Of a DNA stretch of 64,000 nt, positions 1-8,606 are shown in pieces (within the stretch, counting starts at the first letter, position 1; each line of letters opens with the position of its first letter). The DNA lies in contig NZ_JAUZQD010000015.1 in NCBI RefSeq assembly GCF_030709675.1, positions 202,878-266,877 of the forward strand. The letters are read 5' to 3'. This DNA is from Symbioplanes lichenis. GTDB taxonomy: Bacteria > Actinomycetota > Actinomycetes > Mycobacteriales > Micromonosporaceae. Both the position numbers and the translations under genes were made by a program. The notes below the pieces were generated by a model, which saw only the letters and a list, made by a program, of their open reading frames with translations, searched no databases and was not told the origin of the DNA.

Positions 1-114
1 GCCCTCGTCGGACCAGATCCGGATCCCGTCGCGGTGCAACTGGTAGCGGACGTCCTGGTAACGGGTCCTGGTGTCGTCATGGTGCACGACGGTGAGTGTG
101 TCGGCGTGAGGCAT
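1..114 (-). CDS. Partial N-terminus of an unidentified protein
   Basis: An open frame runs off the left edge from an ATG at 114 and gives 38 residues beginning MPHADTLTVVHHDDT. The peptide is polar, with alternating hydrophobic residues typical of beta strands. No signal peptide or recognisable motif is visible in the part present. The ribosome-binding site is weak. I do not recognise the family; the frame is supported mainly by its codon pattern and by the lack of a better frame here. Confidence 0.4.
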   Translation of the reverse strand, partial: MPHADTLTVVHHDDTRTRYQDVRYQLHRDGIRIWSDEG

Positions 115-461
115 GGGGAAGCACCGGTCCTAACGTTTGTGGGGCGGCCGCGGCGTGGTCACGCGGCCTGCGCAATCGGAAGGGCGCCCGGAACCGGTCT
201 GCCAGGGCCCCTGCGAGCTTTGGGCGGGGGCGGCGACCCGGTCGGGCACAGGGCGGCGCCGGAGGAGTCTCCTGTCGTCGGCGCGCCACGAGATGGAAGT
301 GTATGGCTCGGGATCGAGTCCTGTCGCCCCCTGATCGAGCGATGCATTTCCGGCTATTTCTGGCACTTCGGGCGATAGTGCCACATCGGCGGACCGTCCG
401 GGCGCCGGTCGAGGTTCTGGCACTCACCCGTTACCGTGAGTGGATCTAGGAGGGAGCTCCG
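115..461. other. Intergenic region with short inverted and direct repeats
   Basis: No convincing gene lies here. A 7-bp inverted repeat (TGGCACT at 361-367, AGTGCCA at 377-383) overlaps a 10-bp direct repeat, TTCTGGCACT, at 358-367 and 415-424. These could be operator half-sites for the membrane protein gene that starts at 462. A good ribosome-binding site (AGGAGG near 449) precedes that gene. Confidence 0.35.
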
Positions 462-1457
462 ATGCAACCGGCCACCCCGCCATCAGCTGTCCGCCCGACC
501 GTCGTGACCGTCTCGTCGTACCTGCTCTATGCGGCCGCGGCGGCCTCGCTCGCCGGTGGCCTGGCGTCGCTGGCAACCGTTTCCACGATCTCCGACATCT
601 ACCGCGACGCCTACGCCGGAACACAGGAGGAGGGCTTCGAGGTCGTCGCCGTCGCCGCCTCGGTCATCGGGCTCGCCATCAACCTGATCTTCGCGGCTGG
701 GCTGGTCATCCTCGCGCTCTTCAACAACCGCGGGAAGCAGCCCGCCCGGATCACCACCTGGATCCTCGGCGGCATCTATCTCTGCTGCAACGGCTTCGGC
801 CTGATCGGCGGGGCCGCGACGAGCAGCATGAACTTCGACACGGGTACGGGCGGACCGTCCACCAGCGAGGTCGAGAGCCGGCTGAACGACGAGCTGCCGG
901 GCTGGTTCACCCCGGTGTCGACGACGCTGACCGTGGTGGTGCTGCTGGCGCTGCTCGGGGCGTTGATCCTGCTCATGCTGCCGGCGGCGAACGCGTTCTT
1001 CCGGCCCCGGCAGACGTGGGACCCGTCGGTGCCGTACCCGCCGTATCCCGGTTATCCGCCGCAGGGTTATCCGCAGCCTGGGGCTCAAAGTTATCCGCCC
1101 GGTCAGCCGCAGCAGGGGTACGGGCAGCCCGGTTATGGGCAGCAGGGGTCCGGGCAGCCGGGTTATCCGGCTTATCCGGGGTATCCGCAGCAGGGGCAGC
1201 CGTCGTTCCCCACTTACCCGGGGGCTCCTTCGTCCGGGGCTCCTTCGTCCGGGTCCTCTTCGCCCGGGTCCGCGGACGCGCCGTCGGATCCTTGGGCTGC
1301 GCCTTCCTCTTCCCCGCCGGCGTCTGCGCCGCCTTCTTCTCCCTCTGCACCGCCGTCCTCGCCTTCGGCCCCGCCTTCTGAGCCGCCGGCCTCTCCGCCG
1401 GTCGGGCCCTCGTCGCCGCCGGGGGATCAGGGGCGGCAGCCGACCGACCCCGCCTGA
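462..1457 (+). CDS. Four-helix membrane protein with Pro/Gly/Tyr/Gln-rich C-terminal tail
   Basis: A 331-residue protein with hydrophobic segments at about residues 16-42, 60-86, 98-118 and 150-175. From about residue 185 it is a low-complexity tail of PGYPQ-type repeats, followed by a Pro/Ser-rich stretch. The ATG follows a good AGGAGG-type ribosome-binding site. No enzymatic motif is visible. The next gene has the same architecture and is clearly related. Such tails are common on actinomycete membrane proteins and are probably cytoplasmic and disordered; the function is unknown. Confidence 0.75.
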   Translation: MQPATPPSAVRPTVVTVSSYLLYAAAAASLAGGLASLATVSTISDIYRDAYAGTQEEGFEVVAVAASVIGLAINLIFAAGLVILALFNNRGKQPARITTWILGGIYLCCNGFGLIGGAATSSMNFDTGTGGPSTSEVESRLNDELPGWFTPVSTTLTVVVLLALLGALILLMLPAANAFFRPRQTWDPSVPYPPYPGYPPQGYPQPGAQSYPPGQPQQGYGQPGYGQQGSGQPGYPAYPGYPQQGQPSFPTYPGAPSSGAPSSGSSSPGSADAPSDPWAAPSSSPPASAPPSSPSAPPSSPSAPPSEPPASPPVGPSSPPGDQGRQPTDPA

Positions 1458-1549
1458 CCTTCGGCATCAGCACGCGCCGCCGGGTAACACCGGCGGCGCG
1501 TCGTGTGTCCGGGTAGGTTCGTCGCAACGGATCACCCGGGAGACGTCTC

Positions 1550-2866
1550 ATGTCGTACGCAGTCCAGCCCCCCGCCCCCGCACCGGCCGCCGAAGCGCCC
1601 GAGCCGTCGTCCCGGCCCGCCTCGGTCGGGTTGGCGTCCCTGCTGCTCCTGGTCATGGCGGTGGTCGGCCTGGCGTACGCGGTGATCACCCTCGTCGTCG
1701 CACCGGGCACCGTGGACCGCTTCCAGGACGCCGCGGCCGGCAGCGACGACGTCGACGGCATCGTGACGGTCGTCTGGATCGGCGCGGCGCTGAGCGCGGT
1801 GCTGGCGGTGATCGTCTTCGCCCTCTTCGTCGTCCTGGCGCTGGGCCTGCGCCGCGGCAGCAACGGCGTCCGGATCGCGACCCTCGTCGTGTGCGGCCTC
1901 GGCATTCTCGGCGGCCTGGCCTCGGCGCTGACGGTCACCGCCCAGGACGGCACGGACGCCGCGCCCGGCACCCTCGGCGCCGCCCTGGTCGACGCGTACC
2001 CGGGCGGGTGGATCCCGATGAACCTGGGCCTGGCCCTCGCGCAGGTGGTGGCCTATGTGATCGTCGGGGCTTTGCTGCTCGCGTCGCCCCGGCCGTTCTT
2101 CGGGCGGCCGCCGAAGCCGGAGCCCGCGGACCCGTTCGCCACGCCGACCTCGGCCCCCGCCAGCTACCCGACGTCCGGTCCGGCTGGCTACCCGACGTCC
2201 GGGCCCGCTGGCTACCCCACATCCGGGCCCGCTGGCGGCTACCCGGCTCCCGGCTACGCGGCCCCTGGTTACCCAGCTCCGGGCTATGCGGCTCCCGGTT
2301 ATCCGTCTCCTGGCTATCCGGCCGCTGGTTACCCGTCTCCTGGCTATCCGGCCGCTGGTTACCCGGGTCCTGGCTATCAGGCTTCTGGCTACCCGGGTCC
2401 CGGCGGTTACCCGGCTCCGAGTGGCTATGGCGCACCCGGTGGCTTCGGGGCGCCGGGTCAGCCGGTCTATGGCGCGCCCTATCCGGCTCCGCCTGCCGTC
2501 CCCACCGAGGCGCCGGGGCAGACGAGCCCCTGGGCCGCGCCCCCGCCGACCGCCCCCACGGCCCCGCCGGCAGTCCCCACGGACCCGTCGCCCGCCGCTG
2601 CAGCTCCACCGAGTGCCTCGACGGTCTCTTCGTCCGCCGCCGCAAGCGCGCCCAGCGACTCTCCTGTGGCTGCGGCGGACGCAGCTGACTCCGTGACTTC
2701 GGTCACGTCGGAGGGGCAGCCGGCCGTCGGCGGCTCGGGAGAGGCATCGAGTGACGTCATTGGCGGAAGTGCGGCGGCCACGGTGAGTGATCGGAGTGAT
2801 CGCGGGGATGAAAGTTCGCACGATGCTGCGGAGAAGCCGGCCCGGGAGCCCGGTAACAACGGCTAG
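1550..2866 (+). CDS. Four-helix membrane protein with PGY-repeat tail, paralogue of the preceding gene
   Basis: A 438-residue protein with hydrophobic helices near residues 27-50, 75-102, 108-128 and 158-180. It then carries tandem PTSGPAGY and PGYPA/PGYAA repeats (about 195-300) and an Ala/Ser/Pro-rich, later acidic, end. The fold order matches the preceding 331-residue protein, so the pair looks like an ancient tandem duplication. The 92-bp gap would allow co-transcription. No known catalytic motif is present and the function is unknown. Confidence 0.75.
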   Translation: MSYAVQPPAPAPAAEAPEPSSRPASVGLASLLLLVMAVVGLAYAVITLVVAPGTVDRFQDAAAGSDDVDGIVTVVWIGAALSAVLAVIVFALFVVLALGLRRGSNGVRIATLVVCGLGILGGLASALTVTAQDGTDAAPGTLGAALVDAYPGGWIPMNLGLALAQVVAYVIVGALLLASPRPFFGRPPKPEPADPFATPTSAPASYPTSGPAGYPTSGPAGYPTSGPAGGYPAPGYAAPGYPAPGYAAPGYPSPGYPAAGYPSPGYPAAGYPGPGYQASGYPGPGGYPAPSGYGAPGGFGAPGQPVYGAPYPAPPAVPTEAPGQTSPWAAPPPTAPTAPPAVPTDPSPAAAAPPSASTVSSSAAASAPSDSPVAAADAADSVTSVTSEGQPAVGGSGEASSDVIGGSAAATVSDRSDRGDESSHDAAEKPAREPGNNG

Positions 2867-3720
2867 GAGCCGCGTCAGTCCAGCTGACGGGGGACCCCGC
2901 ATCGATGGGTGTAGGTCACCCGAACGGGTGGGACTGCGCGCCGTCAGGGCTTCGAATTTCGCTGAGTGGATGATCTTTCCCAGTGGACGGACAAAGGTCA
3001 CTCGCTGACATCGGTGTCACCCCGTGAGCGTTCGATGACCGTCGTTGTCTCGGGGCGCGCCGCCGGATCCGGCCAAACGTGCTTTGAGCTGCGTCTATGC
3101 AGCTTCTGAAACACCCGCCGGGGGTGTTTCAGTTAACACTATTTCCAGTTACTGACAGGTTTAGGCGTGCGTCAATAGTTCCTTTCCGCCCCGGCAGGGC
3201 AGAACGTTCCAGTTTTTCGGCAGGAAGTACTCTCGATGTCATGGAAGCCCACCACGACCTGCGTAAATTCATCACTGAATTGCCCGTCGCGCAGCGTTGT
3301 GCCGTGCTTTCATCGGGTCGTGAAGCTGACTGTGACGACCGCTCGCGCCGTGTGACGGTGCAGGGAAGGCGGTTCCGGTGACCGGGCGGGCACCGGGCAG
3401 CCGACGTAGTGATCGTGACATCGAAATGTGGGGCGCCTCACTCCATGGGCGGGGATCGAGGAGCTCGACGGCGATGGGCAGCGACCAGACGGCGGCTGAG
3501 GCGTTGCAGGAGGCAGAGACCGAAGTCGGTGTCGCGGTAATGGTCGATCGGGGTAGTGGCGGGGCCGTGCGGGGTGCCGGCCGGACGTCGCCGATCAACC
3601 TGTCGTTCGACCGGCTCCGGCCTTCTGGCCCGAAAGTCAGCCGGTTCGTTCCTGCGCACATGCAGGAGAATCGATGCAGTTGGTGGAAGGATGGAGATCG
3701 TGGGAACTGCGTTGGCGGAA
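2867..3720. other. Poorly coding, locally A+T-richer stretch
   Basis: About 850 bases without a frame I trust. Several frames stay open between 3097 and 3764, but their peptides are Arg/Ser-rich and resemble no family, and none has a good start site. The part from about 3097 to 3260 is noticeably richer in A+T than its surroundings and contains the perfect hairpin at 3106-3132. It may hold the promoter of the ArsR-type gene, or a decayed gene. Confidence 0.4.
3106..3132. terminator. Perfect 11-bp hairpin
   Basis: CTGAAACACCC (3106-3116) and GGGTGTTTCAG (3122-3132) form an 11-bp perfect stem with a 5-nt loop, followed by the A+T-rich TTAACACTATTT. It could end transcripts from upstream or act as an operator or leader structure. 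The distance of 240 bases from the last clear gene leaves its role open. Confidence 0.4.
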
Positions 3721-4068
3721 ATGACAATGCCTCAGATCTCGCCGCTGGCCGGCGAGCCTATTGAACGAGCCGATGCCGAGCGTCTGGCCGGGGTGCTGAA
3801 GGCACTCGCGGACCCGGCGCGGCTGCGGCTGCTGAGCCTCATCCAGTCCGCTACGGACGGCGAAGCGTGTGTCTGCGACCTGACGGCGCCGCTCGGCCTG
3901 TCGCAGCCGACGGTCAGCCACCACCTGCGGATCCTCACCGAGGCCGGCCTGCTCGAGCGGGAGAAGCGTGGCGTGTGGGCGTACTACCGCCTGGTGCCGA
4001 CCGCTATCGCCACGATTGCGGACCTGCTCACGCCGCCGCGCAAGCGGGCGACGAAGAAGGCTCGCTGA
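3721..4068 (+). CDS. ArsR/SmtB-family winged-helix transcriptional regulator
   Basis: About 115 residues with the ArsR fold: an LADPARLRLL helix, the CVCDLT motif that matches the ELCVCDL metal-sensing helix of ArsR/SmtB proteins, the recognition helix around QPTVSHHLRIL, and the GVWAYYRL wing. Family members repress metal or metalloid efflux genes and release DNA on metal binding. No efflux gene adjoins it here. Start: ATG 3721 or, with better spacing from GGCGGAA, ATG 3727; the upstream ATG at 3691 lacks a spaced ribosome-binding site. A strong hairpin begins five bases after the stop. Confidence 0.85.
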   Translation: MTMPQISPLAGEPIERADAERLAGVLKALADPARLRLLSLIQSATDGEACVCDLTAPLGLSQPTVSHHLRILTEAGLLEREKRGVWAYYRLVPTAIATIADLLTPPRKRATKKAR

Positions 4069-4072
4069 CCTT

Positions 4073-4096
4073 CGCGCGGGCCTGACGGCCCGCGCG
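4073..4096 (+). terminator. Terminator-like hairpin after the ArsR-type gene
   Basis: CGCGCGGGCC (4073-4082), a 4-nt loop, and GGCCCGCGCG (4087-4096) form a 10-bp all-GC stem just after the stop codon. There is no T-run, as is common for actinomycete terminators. It is also the first element of the hairpin array that follows. Confidence 0.55.
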
Positions 4097-4109
4097 GAGT
4101 GCACGAGGG

Positions 4110-4440
4110 CCGCGCGGAATCGGTGACCGATCCGCGCGGGGGGCAGCAGGAACCGCGCGGAATGGTGTTGCGATCCGCGCGGGGCAGGAGATCCGCGTGG
4201 AATGGCTGACCGTTCCACGCGGGGGGCAGAGGAACCGCGCGGAATGGACGACCGGACCGCGCGGGGGGATGAAGAAGCCGCGTGGAATGGACGACCGGTC
4301 CACGCGGGAAGCAGCGGAACCGCGCGGAATCGACGACCGATCCGCGCGGGATGAAGCGGATGCGGCGCCTGATCCGCGCAGGACCGAGCGGATGCGGCGA
4401 CCGATCCGCGCAGGACGGGCGGATGCGGCGACCGATCCGC
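4110..4440. repeat. Tandem array of nine hairpin units with compensatory stem changes
   Basis: Six 30-nt units start at 4110, 4153, 4193, 4235, 4278 and 4320, a period of 40-43 bp. Each has an 8-bp inverted repeat (CCGCGCGG or variant) around a 14-nt centre of type AATGGACGACCGGT. In the units at 4193 and 4278 the left arm reads CCGCGTGG and the right arm CCACGCGG, so a C-G pair has become T-A on both sides and pairing is kept. Three shorter units (4356-4377, 4388-4409, 4419-4440; arms GCGGAT/ATCCGC) follow at 31-32 bp spacing. The reading frame is not kept between units, so this is not a coding repeat. Function unknown. Confidence 0.75.
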
Positions 4441-4573
4441 GACGGCAGGAAAGGGAGTCCGCTCACGACCCGAGCGGGCCCGGGCAGCACCCGCGGACGG
4501 GGCGGGCGAGTCCGAGCTCGACGGGGCGGGCACGGAGCGGCCCACCCACCGCCGGTCAGCCAGACTTTCTCCG

Positions 4574-4609
4574 GCCTGGCGTCACCGTAGGGCAGAAGTG
4601 ACGCCAGGC
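4574..4609. repeat. 12-bp perfect inverted repeat
   Basis: GCCTGGCGTCAC (4574-4585) and GTGACGCCAGGC (4598-4609) are separated by 12 bases. It lies between the hairpin array and the DedA gene on the opposite strand, so it could act as a terminator for transcription from either side. Confidence 0.6.
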
Positions 4610-4623
4610 GGAATATCCGACTT

Positions 4624-4780
4624 TTCCCACGCGAAGACCGGCCACGCCACGAGGGACAGCGTGGGAACCGACCGCGCGAAGATCAACCGCGCCACGAGCG
4701 TCCGCGCGGAGATCGACTGCGCCACGAGGGGCCGCGCGAAAGGCGGGCCGCGCGAAAGACCGGACGGAAGCCGCCGGCGC
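4624..4780. repeat. Second, degenerate repeat block
   Basis: Imperfect units of type CGCGAAGAYC...GCCACGAG recur three times at about 30-43 bp spacing. The first is bracketed by TTCCCACGC (4624-4632) and GCGTGGGAA (4659-4667), a 9-bp inverted repeat; later units are bracketed by CCGCGCG/CGCGCGG. It looks like a different but analogous hairpin-forming repeat family. No gene lies in it. Confidence 0.5.
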
Positions 4781-4788
4781 CGGGCGAC

Positions 4789-6093
4789 TCAGCGCGAGCG
4801 GCGCGGATCGTCCTCGTCGTACTGCGGGTACTGGCCCGGTTGCGGGTAACCACCCTGCGATGGCCCGGGCTGCGAGTAACCGTCCTGCGAGTTCCCGCCG
4901 TAGGAGTTCCCGCCCTGGGGATAACCGCTCTGCGGATGCCCACCCTGGCGATGACCGCCCTGAGGATGCCCGCCCGGCCCGTAGTGCTCCTGAGGCCGGC
5001 CGTAAAGATCCTGCGACTGCGCATAGGGATCCTGAGCCTGCCCGTAGGGATCCTGCGGCTGCCCGTAGGAATCCTGCGGCTGTGCATAAGGATCCTGCGG
5101 CTTCCCGTAGGCCTGCCCGCCGTAAGTCTGACCACCGTACGTCTGCCCACGCTGGTCACCGCCGCCCGCGTAGGGCTCCTGACCGTACGGATCCCCGTAA
5201 GCCTGACCCTGCTGCGGAGACGAAGGCTGCTGATGCGAAGGCTGCTGGTGCGACGGCGCCTGGTGCGAAGAGTGCTGGTGGTCGGTGAACTCCTCGGCCA
5301 GCCCGGCCACCGTGGCCGCCGCCACCACACCGATCGCGGCCACCGGCCCCGGCTCGTCAGGGGAGGCGGAAGCCGAACCGGGCACCGACGAGGAGTCGGA
5401 ACCCTCCAGAGCCGCCCGCTTCTTCGCCTTCCGCTCGCGCAGCGCCTCGATCAGGATCGGCAGCACCGAGATGATCACGATCACGAAGACGACCGGCAGG
5501 ATGTAGTGGTCGATCTTGTCGCCGATGGCGTCGTAGATCTGCTGGGCCAGCAGGTAGCCGATGAGCAGCACGCCGTCGGTCCACAGGATGGCCCCGACGA
5601 TGTTCCACAGCAGGAACTGCTTGGCCGGCATCCCCAGCGTGCCCGCCACCGGGTTGAGGAAGGTGCGAACGATCGGGATGAACCGGGCGAGCACAACGGC
5701 CTTGGCGGGACCGAACTTCTCGAAGTAGTACTCGGCCTTCTCGACGTACTCGCGCTTGAAGAGCTTGCTGTCCTGCCGGTCGAACATGCGCTTGCCGTAG
5801 CGAGCCCCGAGGAAGTGGCCCAGCTGCGCCCCGATGATGGCGCACAAGGGCGCGCCGATCAGCAGGCCCGCGAGGGAGATCCGGGTGCCGTCGCCGAAGA
5901 TCGAGTCGGCGACGGGGGAGGCCGCGACGCCCGCCAGGAACAGCAGCGAGTCGCCGGGGAAGAAGAAGCCGACGAGCAGGCCGGTCTCCGCGAAGAGGAT
6001 CGCCCAGACGCCGATGAGCCCGAAGGTCTGGAGCAGATCCTTCGGGTCCATCGGGTTCAATGCGAGCTGCTCGGTGAGCGCTTGGGTAACCAC
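4789..6093 (-). CDS. DedA-family membrane protein with long Gln/Tyr/Pro/Gly-rich tail
   Basis: About 434 residues. Residues ~20-235 form the DedA (VTT/SNARE-associated) core: the E-TGLLVGFFFPGDSLLF helix, the conserved ARFIPIVRTFLNPVAG re-entrant region with its arginines, and C-terminal membrane helices. DedA proteins are thought to flip or scramble lipids, including undecaprenyl phosphate, across the cell membrane. The last ~190 residues are a disordered tail of QPQDPYGQ-type repeats, much longer than the usual ~200-residue family size. The GTG at 6093 (VVTQALTEQ) is chosen because homology starts there; the frame stays open further upstream without family resemblance. Confidence 0.85.
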   Translation of the reverse strand: MVTQALTEQLALNPMDPKDLLQTFGLIGVWAILFAETGLLVGFFFPGDSLLFLAGVAASPVADSIFGDGTRISLAGLLIGAPLCAIIGAQLGHFLGARYGKRMFDRQDSKLFKREYVEKAEYYFEKFGPAKAVVLARFIPIVRTFLNPVAGTLGMPAKQFLLWNIVGAILWTDGVLLIGYLLAQQIYDAIGDKIDHYILPVVFVIVIISVLPILIEALRERKAKKRAALEGSDSSSVPGSASASPDEPGPVAAIGVVAAATVAGLAEEFTDHQHSSHQAPSHQQPSHQQPSSPQQGQAYGDPYGQEPYAGGGDQRGQTYGGQTYGGQAYGKPQDPYAQPQDSYGQPQDPYGQAQDPYAQSQDLYGRPQEHYGPGGHPQGGHRQGGHPQSGYPQGGNSYGGNSQDGYSQPGPSQGGYPQPGQYPQYDEDDPRRSR

Positions 6094-6146
6094 GCCTGGA
6101 AGGGTACCGGTAGGTTGCAGTGCCGAACCTGTACGCGGCCTGTGAT

Positions 6147-8606
6147 TCAGAGCCGGGGGTCCACAGGTTCGGACTCCGCGGCCAGGATGGCGAAAACCAG
6201 CTCGTGGATCCGCCACAGGGGCGCGCCCTCGGCCAACCGGTCCAGCGCCGCCAGGCCCAGCCCGTGCTCGCGCAGGGCCAGCGACCGCTTGCGGCCGAGC
6301 TGCCGCTGCCGGAGGCGTTCGAGCTGCTCGGGACGGGTGTACTCGGGGCCGTAGATGATCCGCAGGTACTCCCGGCCGCGGCACTTCACGCCCGGCTGCA
6401 CCAGCCGGCCGCGCTCGTCGGTGGCGCCGAGCCCGGCCCACGGCTTGACGACCATGCCCTCCCCGCCGGCGGCGGTCAGGTCGAGCCACCACTCGGTCGC
6501 CGCGGCCTCGGCCGCCGGGTCGTTCAGATCGACGATCATCCGCCGGGTGGGCGTGAAGACCGTCGGATCGGCCGCCACCAGCTTGTCGGCCTGCGCCAGG
6601 TGCCACCCGTGATCGGCGCCGGCGTAACTGACTCCCGGCCCGGCGAGCACGGCGAACGGCGCCAGCGTCACCCCGTCCAGCCCGTCGACCGGCCGCACGT
6701 ACGCCCGGTAGGCCGCCGAGAATCCCGCGATCTCCGACGACCGCAGAGCCAGCCGCTCCTGCAGCGCGGACACGTCAAGTCCGCGCGCAGCCGCCCGGTC
6801 GAGCACCCCGAGCGCGGCGGGCAGGGCAGCCCGAGCCGCCGCCCCGACGCTCGCGTACCGCTCGCGGATCAGCCCGCCCGCCTTCGCCGACCACGGCAGC
6901 ACTTCGACGTCGAGCAGCAGCCAGTCGTCGAGCAGATCGGACGCAGCCGCCCGTACCCGGGAAAGCAGGGCCGAGGTCAGGGCAGCGTCGAAGAACGGCC
7001 GCCCGGTCCGCGTCCAGATCGCGTCGCCGGCACCGTCGCGGGAGACGCGAACCACCGCCCGCGACCCCATGTGCTTCTCCTCGCACACGACCTTGTCCAC
7101 TCCGGCCGCCCGCATGTCCGCGAACGCGGTCGACGGGTGCTCCAGGTAACCGGGAAGCTGCGAGGTCGAGCAGGGTGCCATAGTCGGCGGCAGCCACACC
7201 AGCGTCGCCGGGTCCAGCGCGAACCGGCTCATCACCTCGAGCGCCGCGGCGGCGTTCTCGGCGGGCACGGTCGTCCGCCCGTACCCGTAATCAATGTGTC
7301 GTCGCCCGATGACGTCGGACAGGTCGAGACCGTGCTCCGGGCGCGCTGAGGTGACGAGCGGCCGCACCGGCGCGTAGTACTCCCGCGCGGCCGGTACGGA
7401 CACCAGCTCCCGGGACGGCCAGCGCAGCGCGGTCAGCTTCCCGCCGAACACGCAACCGGTGTCGAGGCAGATCGTGTTGTTGATCCACTCCGGCTCGGGC
7501 GTCGGCACGTGCCCGTAGACCACGGCGGCCGACCCGCGGTAGTCGCGCGCCCACGGGTAGCGCACCGGGAGCCCGTACTCGTCGGTCTCGCCTGTGGTTT
7601 CGCCGTAGAGCGCGAAGGACCGCACGCGTCCGGAGGCCCGCCCGTGATAGGCCTCCTTGAGCCCGGCGTGCGCGACCACCAGCTTGCCGCCGTCCAGCAC
7701 GTAGTGGCTGACCAGCCCGTCGATGAACGCCCGGACCTCGGCCACGAACTCCGGCGGCTCCTGCGCGAGCTGCTCGAGCGTCTCGGGCAGCCCGTGCGTC
7801 AGCTGCACGTTGCGGCCGTTGAGCTTGCGCGCCAGCTTCTGCTCGTGGTTCCCCGGCACGCAGATGGCCGAGCCGCTGCGCACCATGCCCATGACCAGGC
7901 GCAGCACCCCGGGCGAGTCCGGCCCGCGGTCCACGAGGTCGCCCACGAAGACCGCCGTACGCCCCTCCGGGTGCACCGCGTCGTCGCGCGTGACCGCGTA
8001 CCCCAGCTTGGTCAGCAGTGCGACCAGCTCGGCGTGGCACCCGTGCACGTCGCCGATGATGTCGAAGGGTCCGGTCAGCTCCCGCTTGTCGTTGAACAGC
8101 TTCTCGTAGCCGATCGTGGCGGCCGCGATCTCCTCGGGGCCGCGCAGCACGTGCACCTTGCGGAAGCCCTCCTTCGCGAGCTGCCCGAGCGAGCGCCGCA
8201 GGTCACGGTGCATCCGGGTGAGGACCTGCCGCCCGAAGGTACGGTCGGCCCGCGCCTGGGTCCGCTCCCACGCCAGCGCCTCGGGGACGTCGAGCACGAT
8301 GGCGACGGGCAGCACGTCGTGCTCCCGGGCGACCTTGACCAGTCCCGCCCGGGCGTGGGTCTGCAGGTTGGTGGCGTCCACGACGGTGAGCCGGCCCGCG
8401 GCGAGACGCTTGCCGGCCACGTAGTGCAGCACGTCGAAGGCGTCGCCGGACGCGGACTGGTCGTTCTCGTCGTCGGCGACCAGGCCCCGGAAGTAGTCGG
8501 AGGAGAGGACCTGGGTCGGGGCGAAGTGGGCTCGCGCGAAGGTCGACTTGCCGGACCCGGAGATGCCGACGAGCGCCACGAGGGCGAGCTCGGGGATGTC
8601 GATCAT
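6147..8606 (-). CDS. pnkp: Bacterial polynucleotide kinase-phosphatase (RNA repair), trifunctional
   Basis: 819 residues in three modules. The kinase (~1-170) has the P-loop GISGSGKST at 14-22. The metallophosphoesterase (~180-420) has GDVHGC (185), GDLVDRG (222) and GNHE (252). The adenylyltransferase/ligase domain (~430-819) has the nucleotidyl-transferase motif EEKHMGSR with candidate lysine K511. Bacterial Pnkp heals 5'-OH and 2',3'-cyclic-phosphate ends of cut RNA, and seals them when partnered with Hen1. It starts at ATG 8606, overlapping the end of hen1 (ATGA), so the two are translationally coupled. Acts in the cytoplasm, typically on tRNAs cut by ribotoxins. All signature motifs look intact. 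Confidence 0.95.
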   Translation of the reverse strand: MIDIPELALVALVGISGSGKSTFARAHFAPTQVLSSDYFRGLVADDENDQSASGDAFDVLHYVAGKRLAAGRLTVVDATNLQTHARAGLVKVAREHDVLPVAIVLDVPEALAWERTQARADRTFGRQVLTRMHRDLRRSLGQLAKEGFRKVHVLRGPEEIAAATIGYEKLFNDKRELTGPFDIIGDVHGCHAELVALLTKLGYAVTRDDAVHPEGRTAVFVGDLVDRGPDSPGVLRLVMGMVRSGSAICVPGNHEQKLARKLNGRNVQLTHGLPETLEQLAQEPPEFVAEVRAFIDGLVSHYVLDGGKLVVAHAGLKEAYHGRASGRVRSFALYGETTGETDEYGLPVRYPWARDYRGSAAVVYGHVPTPEPEWINNTICLDTGCVFGGKLTALRWPSRELVSVPAAREYYAPVRPLVTSARPEHGLDLSDVIGRRHIDYGYGRTTVPAENAAAALEVMSRFALDPATLVWLPPTMAPCSTSQLPGYLEHPSTAFADMRAAGVDKVVCEEKHMGSRAVVRVSRDGAGDAIWTRTGRPFFDAALTSALLSRVRAAASDLLDDWLLLDVEVLPWSAKAGGLIRERYASVGAAARAALPAALGVLDRAAARGLDVSALQERLALRSSEIAGFSAAYRAYVRPVDGLDGVTLAPFAVLAGPGVSYAGADHGWHLAQADKLVAADPTVFTPTRRMIVDLNDPAAEAAATEWWLDLTAAGGEGMVVKPWAGLGATDERGRLVQPGVKCRGREYLRIIYGPEYTRPEQLERLRQRQLGRKRSLALREHGLGLAALDRLAEGAPLWRIHELVFAILAAESEPVDPRL

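Noticed and set aside
3272..3727. 151-residue frame on the minus strand
   Set aside because: Arg/Ser/Pro-rich, no ribosome-binding site, no family resemblance.
4110..4440. CRISPR array
   Set aside because: Units are inverted-repeat hairpins with 10-13-base intervals, not 28-37-base repeats with unique spacers, and no cas gene is present.
3637..4545. Long minus-strand frames through the hairpin array with PRGS-type repeats
   Set aside because: They arise because some unit spacings are near 42 bases, but other spacings of 40, 43 and 31-32 shift the frame, and part lies antisense to the ArsR-type gene.
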